DNA from: Mermis nigrescens
Lineage: Eukaryota; Nematoda; Enoplea; Mermithida; Mermithidae
Length of the DNA stretch: 64,000 bases
Assembly (NCBI GenBank): GCA_036768485.1
Contig: JAVLUZ010000164.1
Coordinates: 620,001-684,000 of the forward strand
Direction: 5' to 3'
Shown: in pieces, positions 52,631 through 63,677 of the stretch
How the letters are laid out: the number at the start of each line of letters is the position of its first letter
Position numbering within the stretch: the stretch's first letter is position 1
Notes under the pieces: model-generated
What the model saw: only the letters and a program-made list of their open reading frames with translations
What the model was told of the DNA's origin: nothing
The model's database searches: none
Made by a program: the position numbers and the translations under genes

Positions 52631-55115
52631 CTGAAAAAAATAAGGTGAAATTTAAAAGTGCCTTTTTGGGCTCAAAAATGGTGGATACGCGTCAGAAACA
52701 TCGTTCTTAAGCGTTTCTAAGGATGCCCTAGCATAAAAAATTGAAAAATAATTTAAAAAATTAAAAAAATCTGAATAAATTGAAGATAATGTAGTCAAAA
52801 AGGATTGATACTTTTAATCAGACAGCTAAAAATGCTTAAAACAGCACTTTTTCTAAGAATTTTCAAAAACTTTGGAAAATCGCGAATTCGGGGCAAGGTG
52901 ACAAAACGACAAAATGGCGATACAAAAGAAGGCGACATGAAAATTACGCGGGATGTTATGGATAACCTCAAAATTTAAATCAATATACTATCTAACACAG
53001 ATGCACATGATTTAATTAGTCTTTCTTTTCAGGATCTATTTATTAGCATCCGCCATCTTAAATTTAAATGAGAAAAACTTTTTGTCGGAACGAAAGGAAA
53101 ATATGTCGACAATCCTAATTTGTCTATTACTATATAAAAAATATTCGTATTTACGTCGATCTAACATAGACGCACACGGTCAGGGTGGCCAGCGAGGAGT
53201 GTGTTCTAGGCGAATCAGGTCGAAATTGCTTGAAAATAAACTATTTAGGGCGGCTTAATACCCCTCAAACGCCTTCCTATTTACACGTATGTTACCTGAG
53301 AGTACTTAATGATATGCTCGAGGAAGATCACGATAAAGTTTTCGCCTGGTGCATCTACATAAATGTCTGTCGAAATATAAAAATGGCCAAGCGAATAAAA
53401 TATTGTACATAAAAACTTATGCACAGTATTATAATGCCTCGGACATTGATTAATTTAGTTTTTGCGGCATTTTATTATGGCAATATTAGTCATGCATGCT
53501 CACCGTCCAAGGCTGCAGAGTCCAAAGCGCGGTGTTAATGTGCATTTAAAGAGCATAGTTATGTATCTTATGTTAAATTGTCATTTTAAGTGTTTCCCTT
53601 TCGCAATAGTTGTCCAGGACGTATACTCGTACACAGAGTCTGAAAGAATTGATAACTTCTAAATGTTATAAGTAGGTACTTTTAGGAAATTTGTAGGCAA
53701 TTCGTTTAGAGCGTAAAAGCAACAGTTTTGCATCATGTAAGCATACATGTACAGCACGAGAATTCTGGAGGGTAAAGCCCAAAAATTTTTAAAAAGTGCC
53801 TTTTGTGCTAAAAACGATGGGTACACGTCAAAAACACTGTTTGTTCTTGACGTTTCAAAGAATGCTCATACTTTCTAAAACATAAAAACAAAAAATTTAG
53901 AAAAAAACGAAAAAAATGGAGTAAATTGAACAAAATATACTTAAAAAATTAGTATATGGCGCAAAACGCCGAAAATTTGTGACTTCTGAGCCAAAAATGA
54001 GCTAAAAACGCTTAGAGGGACACACTTTTTACAATTTCTAAGAAAAACCAACGATTCTGGGAGATCGCCGCAGCCATTTAGCGGGGGGGGTCAAATAGAA
54101 GCCATTCTGAGACTGCGAGGAATCAACCACCCAAGAACACGTATGCAAGTAACGCTACTGATTTAAGCAATATCCTACCCCGCGTATAGGATGGCGAATG
54201 ATCCGAAAGGCGTGTGGAAAACAGTTCGCGATTCTGGCCTGAAGAAATGTATTTTCATGTGATTTCTAGGTAATGTACCTAATAAAGCCAACTCACTGTG
54301 ATAAAAATCACGGACTTGACCCATACCTAACCACAGATTCTCGATTGTACCCCCTCCCTAACCACTTTGATCCTGCGCATCTATCCTCGGCAGCGATACC
54401 CCATACCCCAATGTGCATGTGTATTAAGAGCATATCTTCAGAACGTAAACGGCGACGACGTCAGTATATACATGCGTTTCCATATCTGTATTATACACGA
54501 CATTTTCGGCTGACTTTCATTCAAGATTGATCTTCCAATTACTTGACCCCTCTCTTGGTCAGACTTGCGCCTTCAAAAACCAATATCTCCCCATGTACAA
54601 AATTTCAGAATGCCTTTAAGCCTAAACAAGAGAGAGAGCGCGCACAAGCGATAAAAAATCACCATTGTTCCTTAGAGCCTTATGTTTTCTCTGTCTCTCT
54701 CACTGTTATTTTCCATGGTTAGATTTTGCTCAAAAACATCATTTGGCTTAACTCATCATTTCCAAGATTGCGAAGATATGTCTTTTAAGATTTACTATAT
54801 AACAATTACCTGCTGCATACGTAATGCTTTGGATCGTACCGATATTATAAAAGTTAGACGAACCTGCATATTGACAGTATTCCGCTCGCCAAAGAAAAGA
54901 TAGCCAGAAATAAAACCGGCCAGCAATGTATTAATTCTCTTGGATCCTCCTTGGACATTATTCAAAATAGTTGTGATTAATTTGTACGCAAAAGTTAGGC
55001 AAGAAAGATTTCTGGCATGAGTAAAAACCAGTCTAGTGACGATACGCAATTTTTTGGACAAGCTAAAGAAAGAACATCGAAGCAGTCTTGCATCGTTCAG
55101 AATAAAAATTAAGTT

Positions 55116-55167
<52 letters not shown>

Positions 55168-58100
55168 CACAAACGCTATCTACGCAACTACGAACTAGAT
55201 AAAATTATAAAAATAATCAAACATTGTATAACAATAAAATATACAATATAATACAAAACACTAATCAATTAAGTTAAAATTGAAAAAAACAGAAAATTGC
55301 ATCGCCTTCATACTGCTATTTATTTGTTTAAAAAGTCAGAAACATGTGTGTATTTACACTCTACAATCAGACAGGCAATGCAAATTAAAAAATTTAAGAA
55401 TTAACGATATGGATATATGAGCATACATATACATACGACCACTGTTTTTTTGTACGAGACAAAGATTTTGAGGCTCGTACAAAGATTTTCGGAGCCATCT
55501 TTGTACAATGTACAAAGACTTTTTGGGGCGAAGTAATAGTAATTTTAACACTTTTTTGAGTATTTCTTAGCAAAATTTCAAGAATTTTAGGCGCTTCGCG
55601 CCGAATATCATAATTACATTGTATTTAGCTCCAAGCGCTGGCATTGAAAACTACAAAATCTATCTTTAAGCATCTTTGTACAGATTTAAGCATCTTTTAC
55701 ATCTATTTCTACTGTTTTATAAAGATTTTATGCCGGAAAAAGAACTATTAAACAACGTTGCACTATTTTCTGCCGTTTGAGGATAAAATTGACTCTTTTA
55801 TCTTAGCGTTGCATTAAATTCATAAGCAAATTGGTGTCTATTATGAGATTCACTCAGCACATTGCAATCGCTTTATTATTTATAATTGTGTGACACAAGT
55901 TATTTTAACTTACTGAGTCGAATATTATGTGTAATTTCAACCTAAGACTCATGAAAATTTTGGCGTTTCGGGTCGAACTAATATAACCAGCTGAATTTAG
56001 GACAAAGTTGCACCTTTTGCGAAGCGTGCGGGTCACGGATAACAATCTAGTAGTATGTAAAAATGTGTACATTCAATAGCATATCTATACATTATATGTC
56101 CAAAAAATTTTCGCTCGTACAAAGACTTTTCCGGAGATCTTTGTACGTGTACAAAGAAGCTCGTACAAAAAAACAGTGCATACGACAACATTTTATTATA
56201 AACAACAGGGTGACCAACACCCATAGGCGTAGCCAGGGGCATTAGGGCACATGCCCCCGAAATTTTTTCAGAAATATTGTTGATTTTTCTGTTGCAATAA
56301 TGTGTCGAGAGAACTGAGTTAAAAAGGCAACAACGTCAAAATTTTCCGGCGCTTCGCGCCGAGTCATTATTTTCATTGTTATATAGATCTAATGAATTAA
56401 AAACTTTGAATCAACTAAAATAATCCAGCACTTCACATCACTTTAGTAATTTAATGCACTATTTGTTCGTTCATTGAAACTGCGCATGCTTGTTGAGCAT
56501 AATAGTAAAAGTGCGAAAATGATTGCACACCAGTTTGTCTATTTTCTGCTTTATTTGTCTTTTGTGCACCAGTTTGTCTATTCTTTGCTTTGTTTGTCTT
56601 TACAAGGACACATAATCCTATTTTAAATGAAAGGAATGGCCAAATTTTCTTATGCTTTTGCGCATTTCCTGTTTTCTGAACTGCATCTTGTAAATAAGAA
56701 GGCCACAAATGGGCCTGAAAACGGTAACAACAAAATTTTCATTGACACATTTTTCTATATCTTATTGGCAGCGACCCGTTGCTGCGCTATGTAATTAGCA
56801 GAGGTCCAAAAACGCATTTCAGCTCAGAAGTTTTGTGCAATGCAGAAGTTCATCAATTTTAAGTGTTTTTGGGCTTGCTTGATTCAGAACCGAGATTTGG
56901 CCGATTTTGTGAAAATTTTAACGTTACTATTTAAGATTAAAATGCTTTTTTACAAAATTTTCCAGGACTCTGCCCGGACCCCGCTGGGAACGCTTGAGCG
57001 CGCCATCCCGGACCCCCGCACCGTAAAATCTCGTTGTACACGTGCAACGAGATTTTAGGGAAAACAAGCCAGGTTCGCGCCGGCATTAATTTGTCTTTTT
57101 TGTATCATTTAAGCGGTATAAATTGAGTTTAAAGTGCAAAAACGTCAAAATTTTGCGGCGCATAGCGCCGCCAGTTACTGTTCTTTCTTTTTGTAAAAGC
57201 TCCAGCATTGCATTTAAGAGCCTGAATCACTCAGAATATCTTCAGACAAAGTTAGTAATTCGCAGTTTTCTTATTAGAAGCTTGAACTGTTTTGTACAAA
57301 TTTGATAATTTTCTGCTCTGTCAGACTATTAGTATTCACAGAGCTACAAAATGTTAAGGGCGGTAAAAAATGACTAAATTTCTCGGCGCTTTGCGCCAAT
57401 TATGATTTCCGAACTGTTTGTCAATAGAAAGGCCGTAAATTCTATATGAAAACGGTAGAAATTCCAAAAATTTTCGGCACTTCTAGCCGCTTTACACTTT
57501 TTGTATTTTTGATCGTCAGAAACCCATAAATTAGCTAGGCTACATCAGTGTTTTTTATATTCAGCAAAGATTTTCCCGATGTACAAAGACTCTTCTGGAC
57601 CGTCTTTGTACAGGTGCAAGATTTTTGGGAAGACAAAAATTGCAAGAAAGGTCTAAAATTCGTAAAATTTTCGGCGCTTCGCGCCGAAAATGAGTAATTG
57701 TGTATTCTATATAACTTTATACTGGCAGAAATTGAATTTCAAAAGGAAAATATCAAATTTTTCGGCGCTTCGCGCCGTTTTAAGACGATTCTTTATGATT
57801 TTTTGCCCTCATGAAACCAGGAATCAGCCAAAATACACTACCAAAAGTCGAACAACTGTTTTTGCCACCCTAAAATCGCTACCGTACCATATCATAATAC
57901 TCAAAAATGTGTGTCTACAAAATGTACAAAGACTTTTTGGGGACCATCCTCGCACATCCACAAACGGACAGGTCGGAAAACTCAGTTTTACTATAAATAA
58001 CGTTACTGGCATTCAATGCAAAAGTAGTCTTAAAAAATTTTTGTTTATGCCCCCCGAACCAAAATCCTGGCTACGCCTCACCCCGATTATGTAGTCCTAC

Positions 58101-58802
58101 GGTCCTATACAGCCTATTGTTAAAAGCAGTTCGAAAAGCATACGGGGTGTTTTTTACTAAATTATTTTCCTCAGCGCCTGTACACTATGATCAGTGTTCT
58201 GCAATAGCACCGGACAACATATTCTATTTAAGTTTATTCTGTGGAAGTAGATTTTGACTTACGGGCCTGTCGAGAACAATAACGTTGTGACCAATGCGTG
58301 CGGCGCTCTTACTTTAACGCCGTACCTTAAAAATGTTAATTTATAAATAAAAACAGAAATAGTAACAAAAAAATTTTCACTGAGTGAAAAATATTAGAGG
58401 ATCTAAAACCTATTTGTCCTTAAAACAGATCAAGAACTTTTTTAGTGCCAGTCAATCAAGTTGGAAAACGACTTTTGCATTACTGCTTCGTTTTACTAAG
58501 AACTCGATGGGAAGAACAAAAATTCTACGATTTTCGTTGGATTCCATTAAACTGTAAAAAAATGTTCGAGCATTATAAATTTTGAATTTTATGATTTGGG
58601 AAATGCAGCTGAACTTTGTACTGGTTAATTAGCGCGTCTAAAAGTAATTAAATACTCACACAAAACCATTCCTTAAACCCTTTATGGCAGCTAGAAGTGG
58701 CTTGTATTTCGGATTGCACAAAAATTCTTTAGTAAGCATATTATAATAGGAGCTATATTGGCAGTGATCTTCCAAATCTTTCGCTTCAAACGTCATACCC
58801 AT
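52382..58802 (-). CDS. PXMP4: peroxisomal membrane protein 4 (PMP24), 4 exons
   Basis: Orthologue of PXMP4/PMP24, an integral peroxisomal membrane protein of the Tim17/Tim22/Tim23/PMP24 family; its transport role is not settled. Exons 58802-58660, 58325-58263, 55062-54864 and 52630-52382 have matching phases and join to 654 nt, 217 residues (human 212). Diagnostic segments: KPLLAAIKGLRNGFV, YGVKVRAPHALVTTLLF, VFTHARNLSCLTFAYKL, LLAGFISGYLFFGERNTVNM, QVNLYLLSRIVFA, WGTALYLFEYENETLHSSL and SMTYLYRDSD. The hydrophobic segments match the family's membrane spans. The first of two near Met codons (58802 and 58796) is taken as the start. Confidence 0.95.
53742..54145. mobile_element. hAT-like MITE
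   Basis: 404 bp, begins CATACATGTACAGCACGAG and ends AAGAACACGTATG; flanks CATGTAAG and CAAGTAAC match at 6 of 8. Contains a degenerate GGCGCAAAACGCC hairpin near 53957. Confidence 0.6.
54864..55062 (-). CDS. PXMP4: PXMP4 exon 3 (residues 69-135)
   Basis: Acceptor GTTCTTTCTTTAG. Contains THARNLSCLTFAYKL and LLAGFISGYLFFGERNTVNM, then the non-consensus donor CAG/GTTCGT, which is forced by the continuing reading in exon 4. Intron 3 (52631-54863) holds the MITE 53742-54145. Confidence 0.92.
55119..55166. repeat. (CA)n microsatellite
   Basis: About 23 CA dinucleotides in PXMP4 intron 2, about 57 bp upstream of the exon 3 acceptor. Confidence 0.95.
55440..56178. mobile_element. hAT-like element with perfect 19-bp TIRs
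   Basis: 739 bp; termini CACTGTTTTTTTGTACGAG and its exact complement; perfect 8-bp duplication CATACGAC (55432-55439 and 56179-56186). A longer subfamily of the TGTACAAAG group, containing a perfect GGCGCTTCGCGCC (55590-55602). No transposase ORF. Confidence 0.9.
56226..58078. mobile_element. long composite element with GGCGTAGCCAGG termini
   Basis: Left GGCGTAGCCAGGGGCATTAG and right AATCCTGGCTACGCC are inverted; flanks CACCCATA and CACCCCGA match at 6 of 8. It contains several GGCGCTTCGCGCC hairpins (56348-56360 and near 57164, 57672, 57764) and a decayed TGTACAAAG MITE at about 57547-57980. Confidence 0.55.
57024..57057. repeat. perfect 13-bp inverted repeat
   Basis: TAAAATCTCGTTG at 57024-57036 and its exact complement at 57045-57057, around an 8-base spacer; a strong hairpin next to a GC-rich block in the composite element. 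Confidence 0.7.
58263..58325 (-). CDS. PXMP4: PXMP4 exon 2 (residues 48-69)
   Basis: A 63-nt exon, YGVKVRAPHALVTTLLFSTG, with perfect donor GTAAGT; too short to be found without splicing logic. Intron 2 (55063-58262) contains a perfect-TIR MITE (55440-56178) and the composite element 56226-58078. Confidence 0.92.
58660..58802 (-). CDS. PXMP4: PXMP4 exon 1 (residues 1-48)
   Basis: MGMTFEAKDLEDHCQY, then YKPLLAAIKGLRNGF; donor GTGAGT leaves two bases of a Val codon. Confidence 0.9.
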
Positions 58803-59831
58803 ATTATCCTTTGAAACAAACTAAACGTACAAAATAAAATGAAGATCAGCTACATATTTACTCGATAACGCTGTATGCTTAGCGTTAACCAGAACAATGC
58901 ATCGGCATTGGAACTAGGATTTCTGTCAGCTGGCGGCAGGTCCTTCCTTATCCAGGATTTTATTTCGGGGAGGGCCGAATATTTAGAGGTCAGATATCTG
59001 GAGAACCATTGGGAGATGGGCAAAAATAAGGGATTTTCGAGCGTATCTCGACGAGCTCTATGCAATGGTAAAGAAAAATTTCGAGAAAAAATTTGAACAC
59101 TCTTAGCTTCATTTCATACTCATATTACACAAATCTGTCGCTTAAATAATATAAACAACTGATTTCTCATCATTCAATCAACGAATAATTTCCTAGCTTC
59201 TGTCTTTGTATTTAATCTTTGTGATTTACAAAGAAAAACAATACAGAAAATGAGTAATTCAGCGCGAAGCGCCGAAAAATTCAACATGTTCTACATAAGT
59301 AAATCAAATTTAGGCGGTTTTGGGCGGACTAGAAGACAAAAACTATAGATAAACAATAAATTTGGCGCAAAGCACCAAAAAATTTTGAGTTCACTCGCTC
59401 AAAAGTACGCTAAAAACCTGTTTTGGTGGTGTTTTAGACCAACTTCGAGAATTTTCCATTCTTTTCCTTTGGGGGACCCTGTTTCGAAAATTATTTTCCA
59501 TTTTCGAGGGGTACGCCCCCTGAATACGAGTCAGGCTGATGGAATCACAACTTTTTCCAAAAGTCAGAAATATTCACCTGCCTGATAAATAAGGGAAAAA
59601 TAGCACGTTCTCCGTATCGCGCAGGATATCTTTGGAATCATTTTTGATGCGAGCTTAAAAAATAGTGGTTTTAAAACCACTATTTTAAGAAAACTCAAGA
59701 CTTAAGAAAACCTAAAAACTTCTTAGTATTTTCAAGCCCTAATTTCGCGTAAAGCGCAAATCTTTAAGGTCCAGGTACCAAAAATATAATAAAATGAATA
59801 AAATTCCTATTTCCTTTGTTACATTCATATA
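58803..59831. other. upstream flank of PXMP4, no recognised gene
   Basis: Presumed PXMP4 promoter region, not resolvable by eye. Contains CGCGAAGCGCCG hairpin text near 59263 and GGCGCAAAGCACC near 59363, so part is MITE-derived. Confidence 0.4.
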
Positions 59832-59839
59832 CTTAAAGC

Positions 59840-60238
59840 CATAGGTGCACAAGGTCAGGGTCGGCAGGAGGGAGGGGTTGTAAAATCTCAGAAATCTAAG
59901 ACAGTAAATTTTCCGTTCACGAATTTTTCGTTTAAACGACAAAATGGTCAAAATAGCCTACAAAACGTTTCTGTGGTAATTCCGCATTTTCAATCCATTT
60001 TGACTGCATTATATCACTTTTACCATTAAAAAAACAAAATTGATCAATTTTCGGGTAAGATAGATATAAGTACTAATTCGGCGCTTTCGGCGCGAAGCGC
60101 CGGAAAAATTTTGGCATTTTTACTGCTTTTGACCTCAAAAATGATACAAAAAACGTTCTGCCAGCTCAAATCGCTGGACAGTACCTGTCGGGCTAACCCT
60201 TCAGACCCCCCTCCCCTCACCCCCTATGTGCATGTATG
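59840..60238. mobile_element. hAT-like MITE (CATAGGTGCACAAGG...GTGCATGTATG)
   Basis: 399 bp, perfect 8-bp duplication CTTAAAGC (59832-59839 and 60239-60246). Contains a perfect GGCGCGAAGCGCC at 60089-60101. Same family as 8634-9066. Confidence 0.87.
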
Positions 60239-60246
60239 CTTAAAGC

Positions 60247-61325
60247 AAAATACATCTACATAGCGAAGGATTTGACGCATATCACGGTATAGTGCCATTT
60301 ATCTTCCACTGAAAAACTATATACAACGTCTTTTACTGATCTTTTGCCCCATTAAGCCTTTTTATGAGCCCTTGAGTTACATCCCAGGCCGTCCATGGAA
60401 CGAGCTGACACAAAAGCTGGACTAGCAGAAGACGAGTTCGTTTGGGTGAGCTGGTTTTGAGAAAAATGTGGAAAAAACTGTGGAAAATCAAACGAAATTG
60501 ACATTTTTACCCATTTTCAGCCCAAGTAGGGGGATCAACCAACCTTTGAAAGCCAATAATCGGACGGACTGAAGCTTAGGCTATTGCTCAGGTGCTTAAA
60601 TAAATATATATCTGGTCCACAAGAAATAAGAATCTTTCAGAAAAATTAAAGATTTCAAAATTAGCAAATTTGTGTTCAACGAGCTCTTCAAATCCGCCTT
60701 GGTGAGTCTCGAAGAACTAATTATGTAAATTGCATTCCAAGTGAATGCAGATTTGTCAATAGTTCAGGATTCGACTTCTTTCGAATTTTGAATAAAAAAC
60801 CGATATTCAAATGTTGTCCTTCCTTGTCTGCTATCTATGAAAATGTGACCCAAAAACACAAAAAGGAATTTGACTAATAAAGAAAATGAACAGAGAACAT
60901 ATCTGAAGTAAAAACAAATTTGCGTTAAATTTGTTTGATCCTGTCGCTGTGTGCGCAATCTACCCAAAAGACAAGAGTCCAACAAACACTTCATCGTATA
61001 GAGTAAGATGCCAAAAAACTATACTCGATAGTTATATACTATTTCAAGGTTGTTATGACTGGTATAATGAAGTGAATTATCGAAAGCTTTCATTAGCGCA
61101 CGCCGTAGATAATATTTACTCATAAAGACTGGCATCAGCATCAATTCAATGAATCTTGAAGCATGCTTATACAGAGCTGATATAAATTTGACAGAAGAAT
61201 TTATTTCTAATAAATTCTATGCACGTGCATAGATAGATGTTGCGCGGATAGAACTTAATGGTTTGAATCAAGCATAACGAATTAATTGCAATGATCAAAT
61301 AATCAATTAAGGCATAACTTGTGAA
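60247..61325. other. intergenic between PXMP4 and the second isochorismatase paralogue, no recognised gene
   Basis: AT-rich; no exon, tRNA or clear repeat recognised. It is downstream of the second isochorismatase gene's stop codon. Confidence 0.4.
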
Positions 61326-61491
61326 TCACAGTAACGATTTAAGCAGACCACTGTCTGAGCTTGGCTCCATTATAAGTTTTTGTACTTCTTTGAATTTTGG
61401 ATTAGAAGCGTCTTTCATAAGACAAAACATTGAACATTCGCTAGTAATCAAATTAGCACCCATACGCTCAAGAGCCCGAAACGCAAACAGC
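61326..61491 (-). CDS. second isochorismatase-domain paralogue, last exon only
   Basis: Acceptor TTGTATTTAG at 61492-61493, first base completing a split codon exactly as in exon 3 of the 40.6 kb gene. Reads FRALERMGANLITSECSMFC, ASNPKFKEVQKLIMEPSSDS and GLLKSLL-stop. This matches the C-terminal block of ISOC1/ISOC2 (ALERL, ITTSE, HPKFKEIQ, SGLL) more closely than the first copy does. The C-terminus is SLL, which is not a canonical PTS1. Exons bearing the catalytic Asp, Lys and Cys were not found up to 64000, so the gene either continues beyond the window or is a fragment. Confidence 0.85.
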
Positions 61492-63012
61492 CTAAATACA
61501 AAACAAATTGAGATATCATAAACAAGGTAGACATAGATTTGAAGCGTTTTTTAATTTTTTTCAATTTTTATTGTTCAATCCCTTTCTGATTAGACAAAAT
61601 CAGATGTTCCCTTACATGGACGCACTGCTCATGCGCATCGACCGCTGAACCCATATCCTGGATTTGCCTAAGGAAATAAATATCTTAGATAATCTGCTCA
61701 TAATCTCAGGAACTCTTTTGGCTTAGCTGGAATAAAATGAATTTTTCAATGTTTTTTTAACAGGCTTTATCCACCGAGATAATGAAAAATTCGATTTTTT
61801 CTAATATGCAAAGATCAAATTCTTCCAGGAGAAACCACTAGGTTTATGTCGATATATGCATCGTTTCTAATATTTTCTATTAAAAAGATCCGGTATTCAA
61901 TACAAATGTTGCACGATATACAAATATGCATTTAAGAGAAAAGATGGGAATACACTAGGGCAGCAGGCTAATTCTGAGGGGTCAGATGGGGCAAAGTTGC
62001 CAAAAATAGCACCGAAAATTCAATTCTGGAGGAAGGGGTTTCAACCTGGAGGCTTCAAATTCTGGGGGAGTGGTGTAAACCCTCTCAAAACCCATCACGC
62101 CCACGTGTGGATGGGGATCTATAAATCGAAGTCGGCTCGGCCATATTGCATCACGAAATTTCTCATTCGAGCAGTTTGATTGTATTTTGATTAAAAACTG
62201 AAGGTCATTTACACATCTTTCCCCAATAGCCAGTCAGTCGTACCCAAAATTTGAGCCGCTTTATGTACACATTGTGAAACAAAAATTGTTTTTTGACCTT
62301 TATAGTAGTATAGTTTGTCCAATCTCTGGATTACTGGCGAGAAAAAGATACTAAACATTTCGCAAATCGGCGCGAAGTGCCAAAAAATTTGTCGGTTTTG
62401 CCTTTCTAAACATAATTTCTGCCATTACAGAGGCGTATAGAAAAGACAATTACTTGTTTCGACGCGAAACGCCTAAATTTTTTCTGAACTTAGACCTCTT
62501 CACAGTTCACGTCTCACCAAAAATCTTTGTACACACACAAAGACGATCCTGGAAAGTCCTTGTACATCGGAAAAAACATTAGCGAATACAAAAAACCATG
62601 CTGTTAAGTAGTTCACTTGCACAAAAAGTAATTCACATGCTGAGCTTTAGATGGGTGCGTATTTTAAAATCATGAACCTCAAAAGTGAGTTTGCGCGAAA
62701 CAGAAAGGTATGTAAAAAATAGGCGATTGAACAGATTTAGAATTTTTTATTCCCTAATATCGCTCAGAAGCAGGTACCTACTTCTCTAGAATTGAGAAGT
62801 TTTCCGTAAGTCACCGATAAATTGTTTTTTACTTGCATGCCCACTAGTCAAAAATTTCTGGTCCCACAAAAAACGTAGCTGAAACAACAAGACCCGTAGA
62901 TCTAAGACCTTTATTTCGTCGTTTCTTAACAAAACACACTGACTTTGAACATTCGAAGAGAAACGAGAAGTAATATAATTAATAAAATATAACAAAAGAA
63001 GGTAATAAAACG
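61492..63012. other. intron or upstream DNA of the second isochorismatase gene
   Basis: No exon identified with confidence. A TGTACAAAG MITE fragment lies at about 62370-62605. A minus-strand frame around 62786-62890 preceded by TTGTTTCAG is exon-like but matches nothing I know. Confidence 0.4.
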
Positions 63013-63020
63013 ATAACGAC

Positions 63021-63669
63021 CATACCTGGGCGTGGGGGTTGGAGCAGTGTTTTTTGTACAAGGTCCATTTGTACATATACAAAGAAGGTCCCTAAAAGTC
63101 TTTGTACATTTTGTACACACAAATTTTTGGGTACTATAATATGGTACTGTAGCGATTATAGTAAGGCAAAAACAGAGTTGCTCGACCTTTGGTAGAGTAT
63201 TTTAGCTAATTTCTGGGTTTCTGAGGGTAAAAATCACTAATAATCGTATCAAAACGGCGCGAAGCGCCGAAAAATTTGACATTTTTCCCTTCAAAATGCA
63301 ATTTCTGACATTATTAAGATATATACATAGAACATAATTACTCATTTCGGCGCGCCGAAAATTTTTGCGAATTTCAAACCTTTCTTGCAGTTTTTGTCTT
63401 CCAAAAAATCTTTGTACATGTACAAAGACGGTCCCCAAAAGTCTCCGTACATCGGGGAAAATCTTTGTCGAATACAGAAAAAACACTGGTTTGGGGGTAT
63501 GCACCCCAGAAACCAAAATACCCCCCAGAATTCAATTTTGTTTTTTTCACAATTTTTTATGCCAATGGATAGTGCTCGATGATAAACGTTGAAAAAGGGT
63601 AAGGCCATTTTTTGACCTTCGAAAAAATCTTGCACCCAGCCCCCAGAGCTCTGGTGCCGCCCACCTATG
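63021..63669. mobile_element. G/C-tract hAT-like MITE interrupted by another MITE
   Basis: Outer ends CATACCTGGGCGTGGGGG and CCGCCCACCTATG; perfect 8-bp duplication ATAACGAC (63013-63020 and 63670-63677). A 444-bp MITE is inserted at 63045-63488. Confidence 0.85.
63045..63488. mobile_element. hAT-like MITE, TGTACAAAG family (nested)
   Basis: Ends CAGTGTTTTTTGTACAAGG and ATACAGAAAAAACACTG. Flanks GGTTGGAG (63037-63044) and GTTTGGGG (63489-63496) are two copies of a site that occurs once in the uninterrupted relative at 48870-48890, an internal empty-site control. Contains a perfect GGCGCGAAGCGCC at 63256-63268. Confidence 0.85.
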
Positions 63670-63677
63670 ATAACGAC

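Noticed and set aside
54795..54863. PXMP4 exon 3 extended to a second donor (CAG/GTAATT near 54810)
   Set aside because: The extension does not align with PXMP4, whereas joining at 54864 to exon 4 restores the QVNLYLLSRIVFA match exactly.
61616..61657. Possible 42-nt exon of the second isochorismatase gene (acceptor AATCCAG, strong donor GTAAGG, phase compatible)
   Set aside because: The phase-compatible translation has no ADA-type strand motif expected before the last exon and is three residues out of register with the paralogue. Probably a chance splice-site pair.
62786..62890. Exon-like minus-strand frame after TTGTTTCAG reading FLWDQKFLTSGHASKKQF
   Set aside because: No family recognised and no partner exon; kept only as a remark in the region entry.
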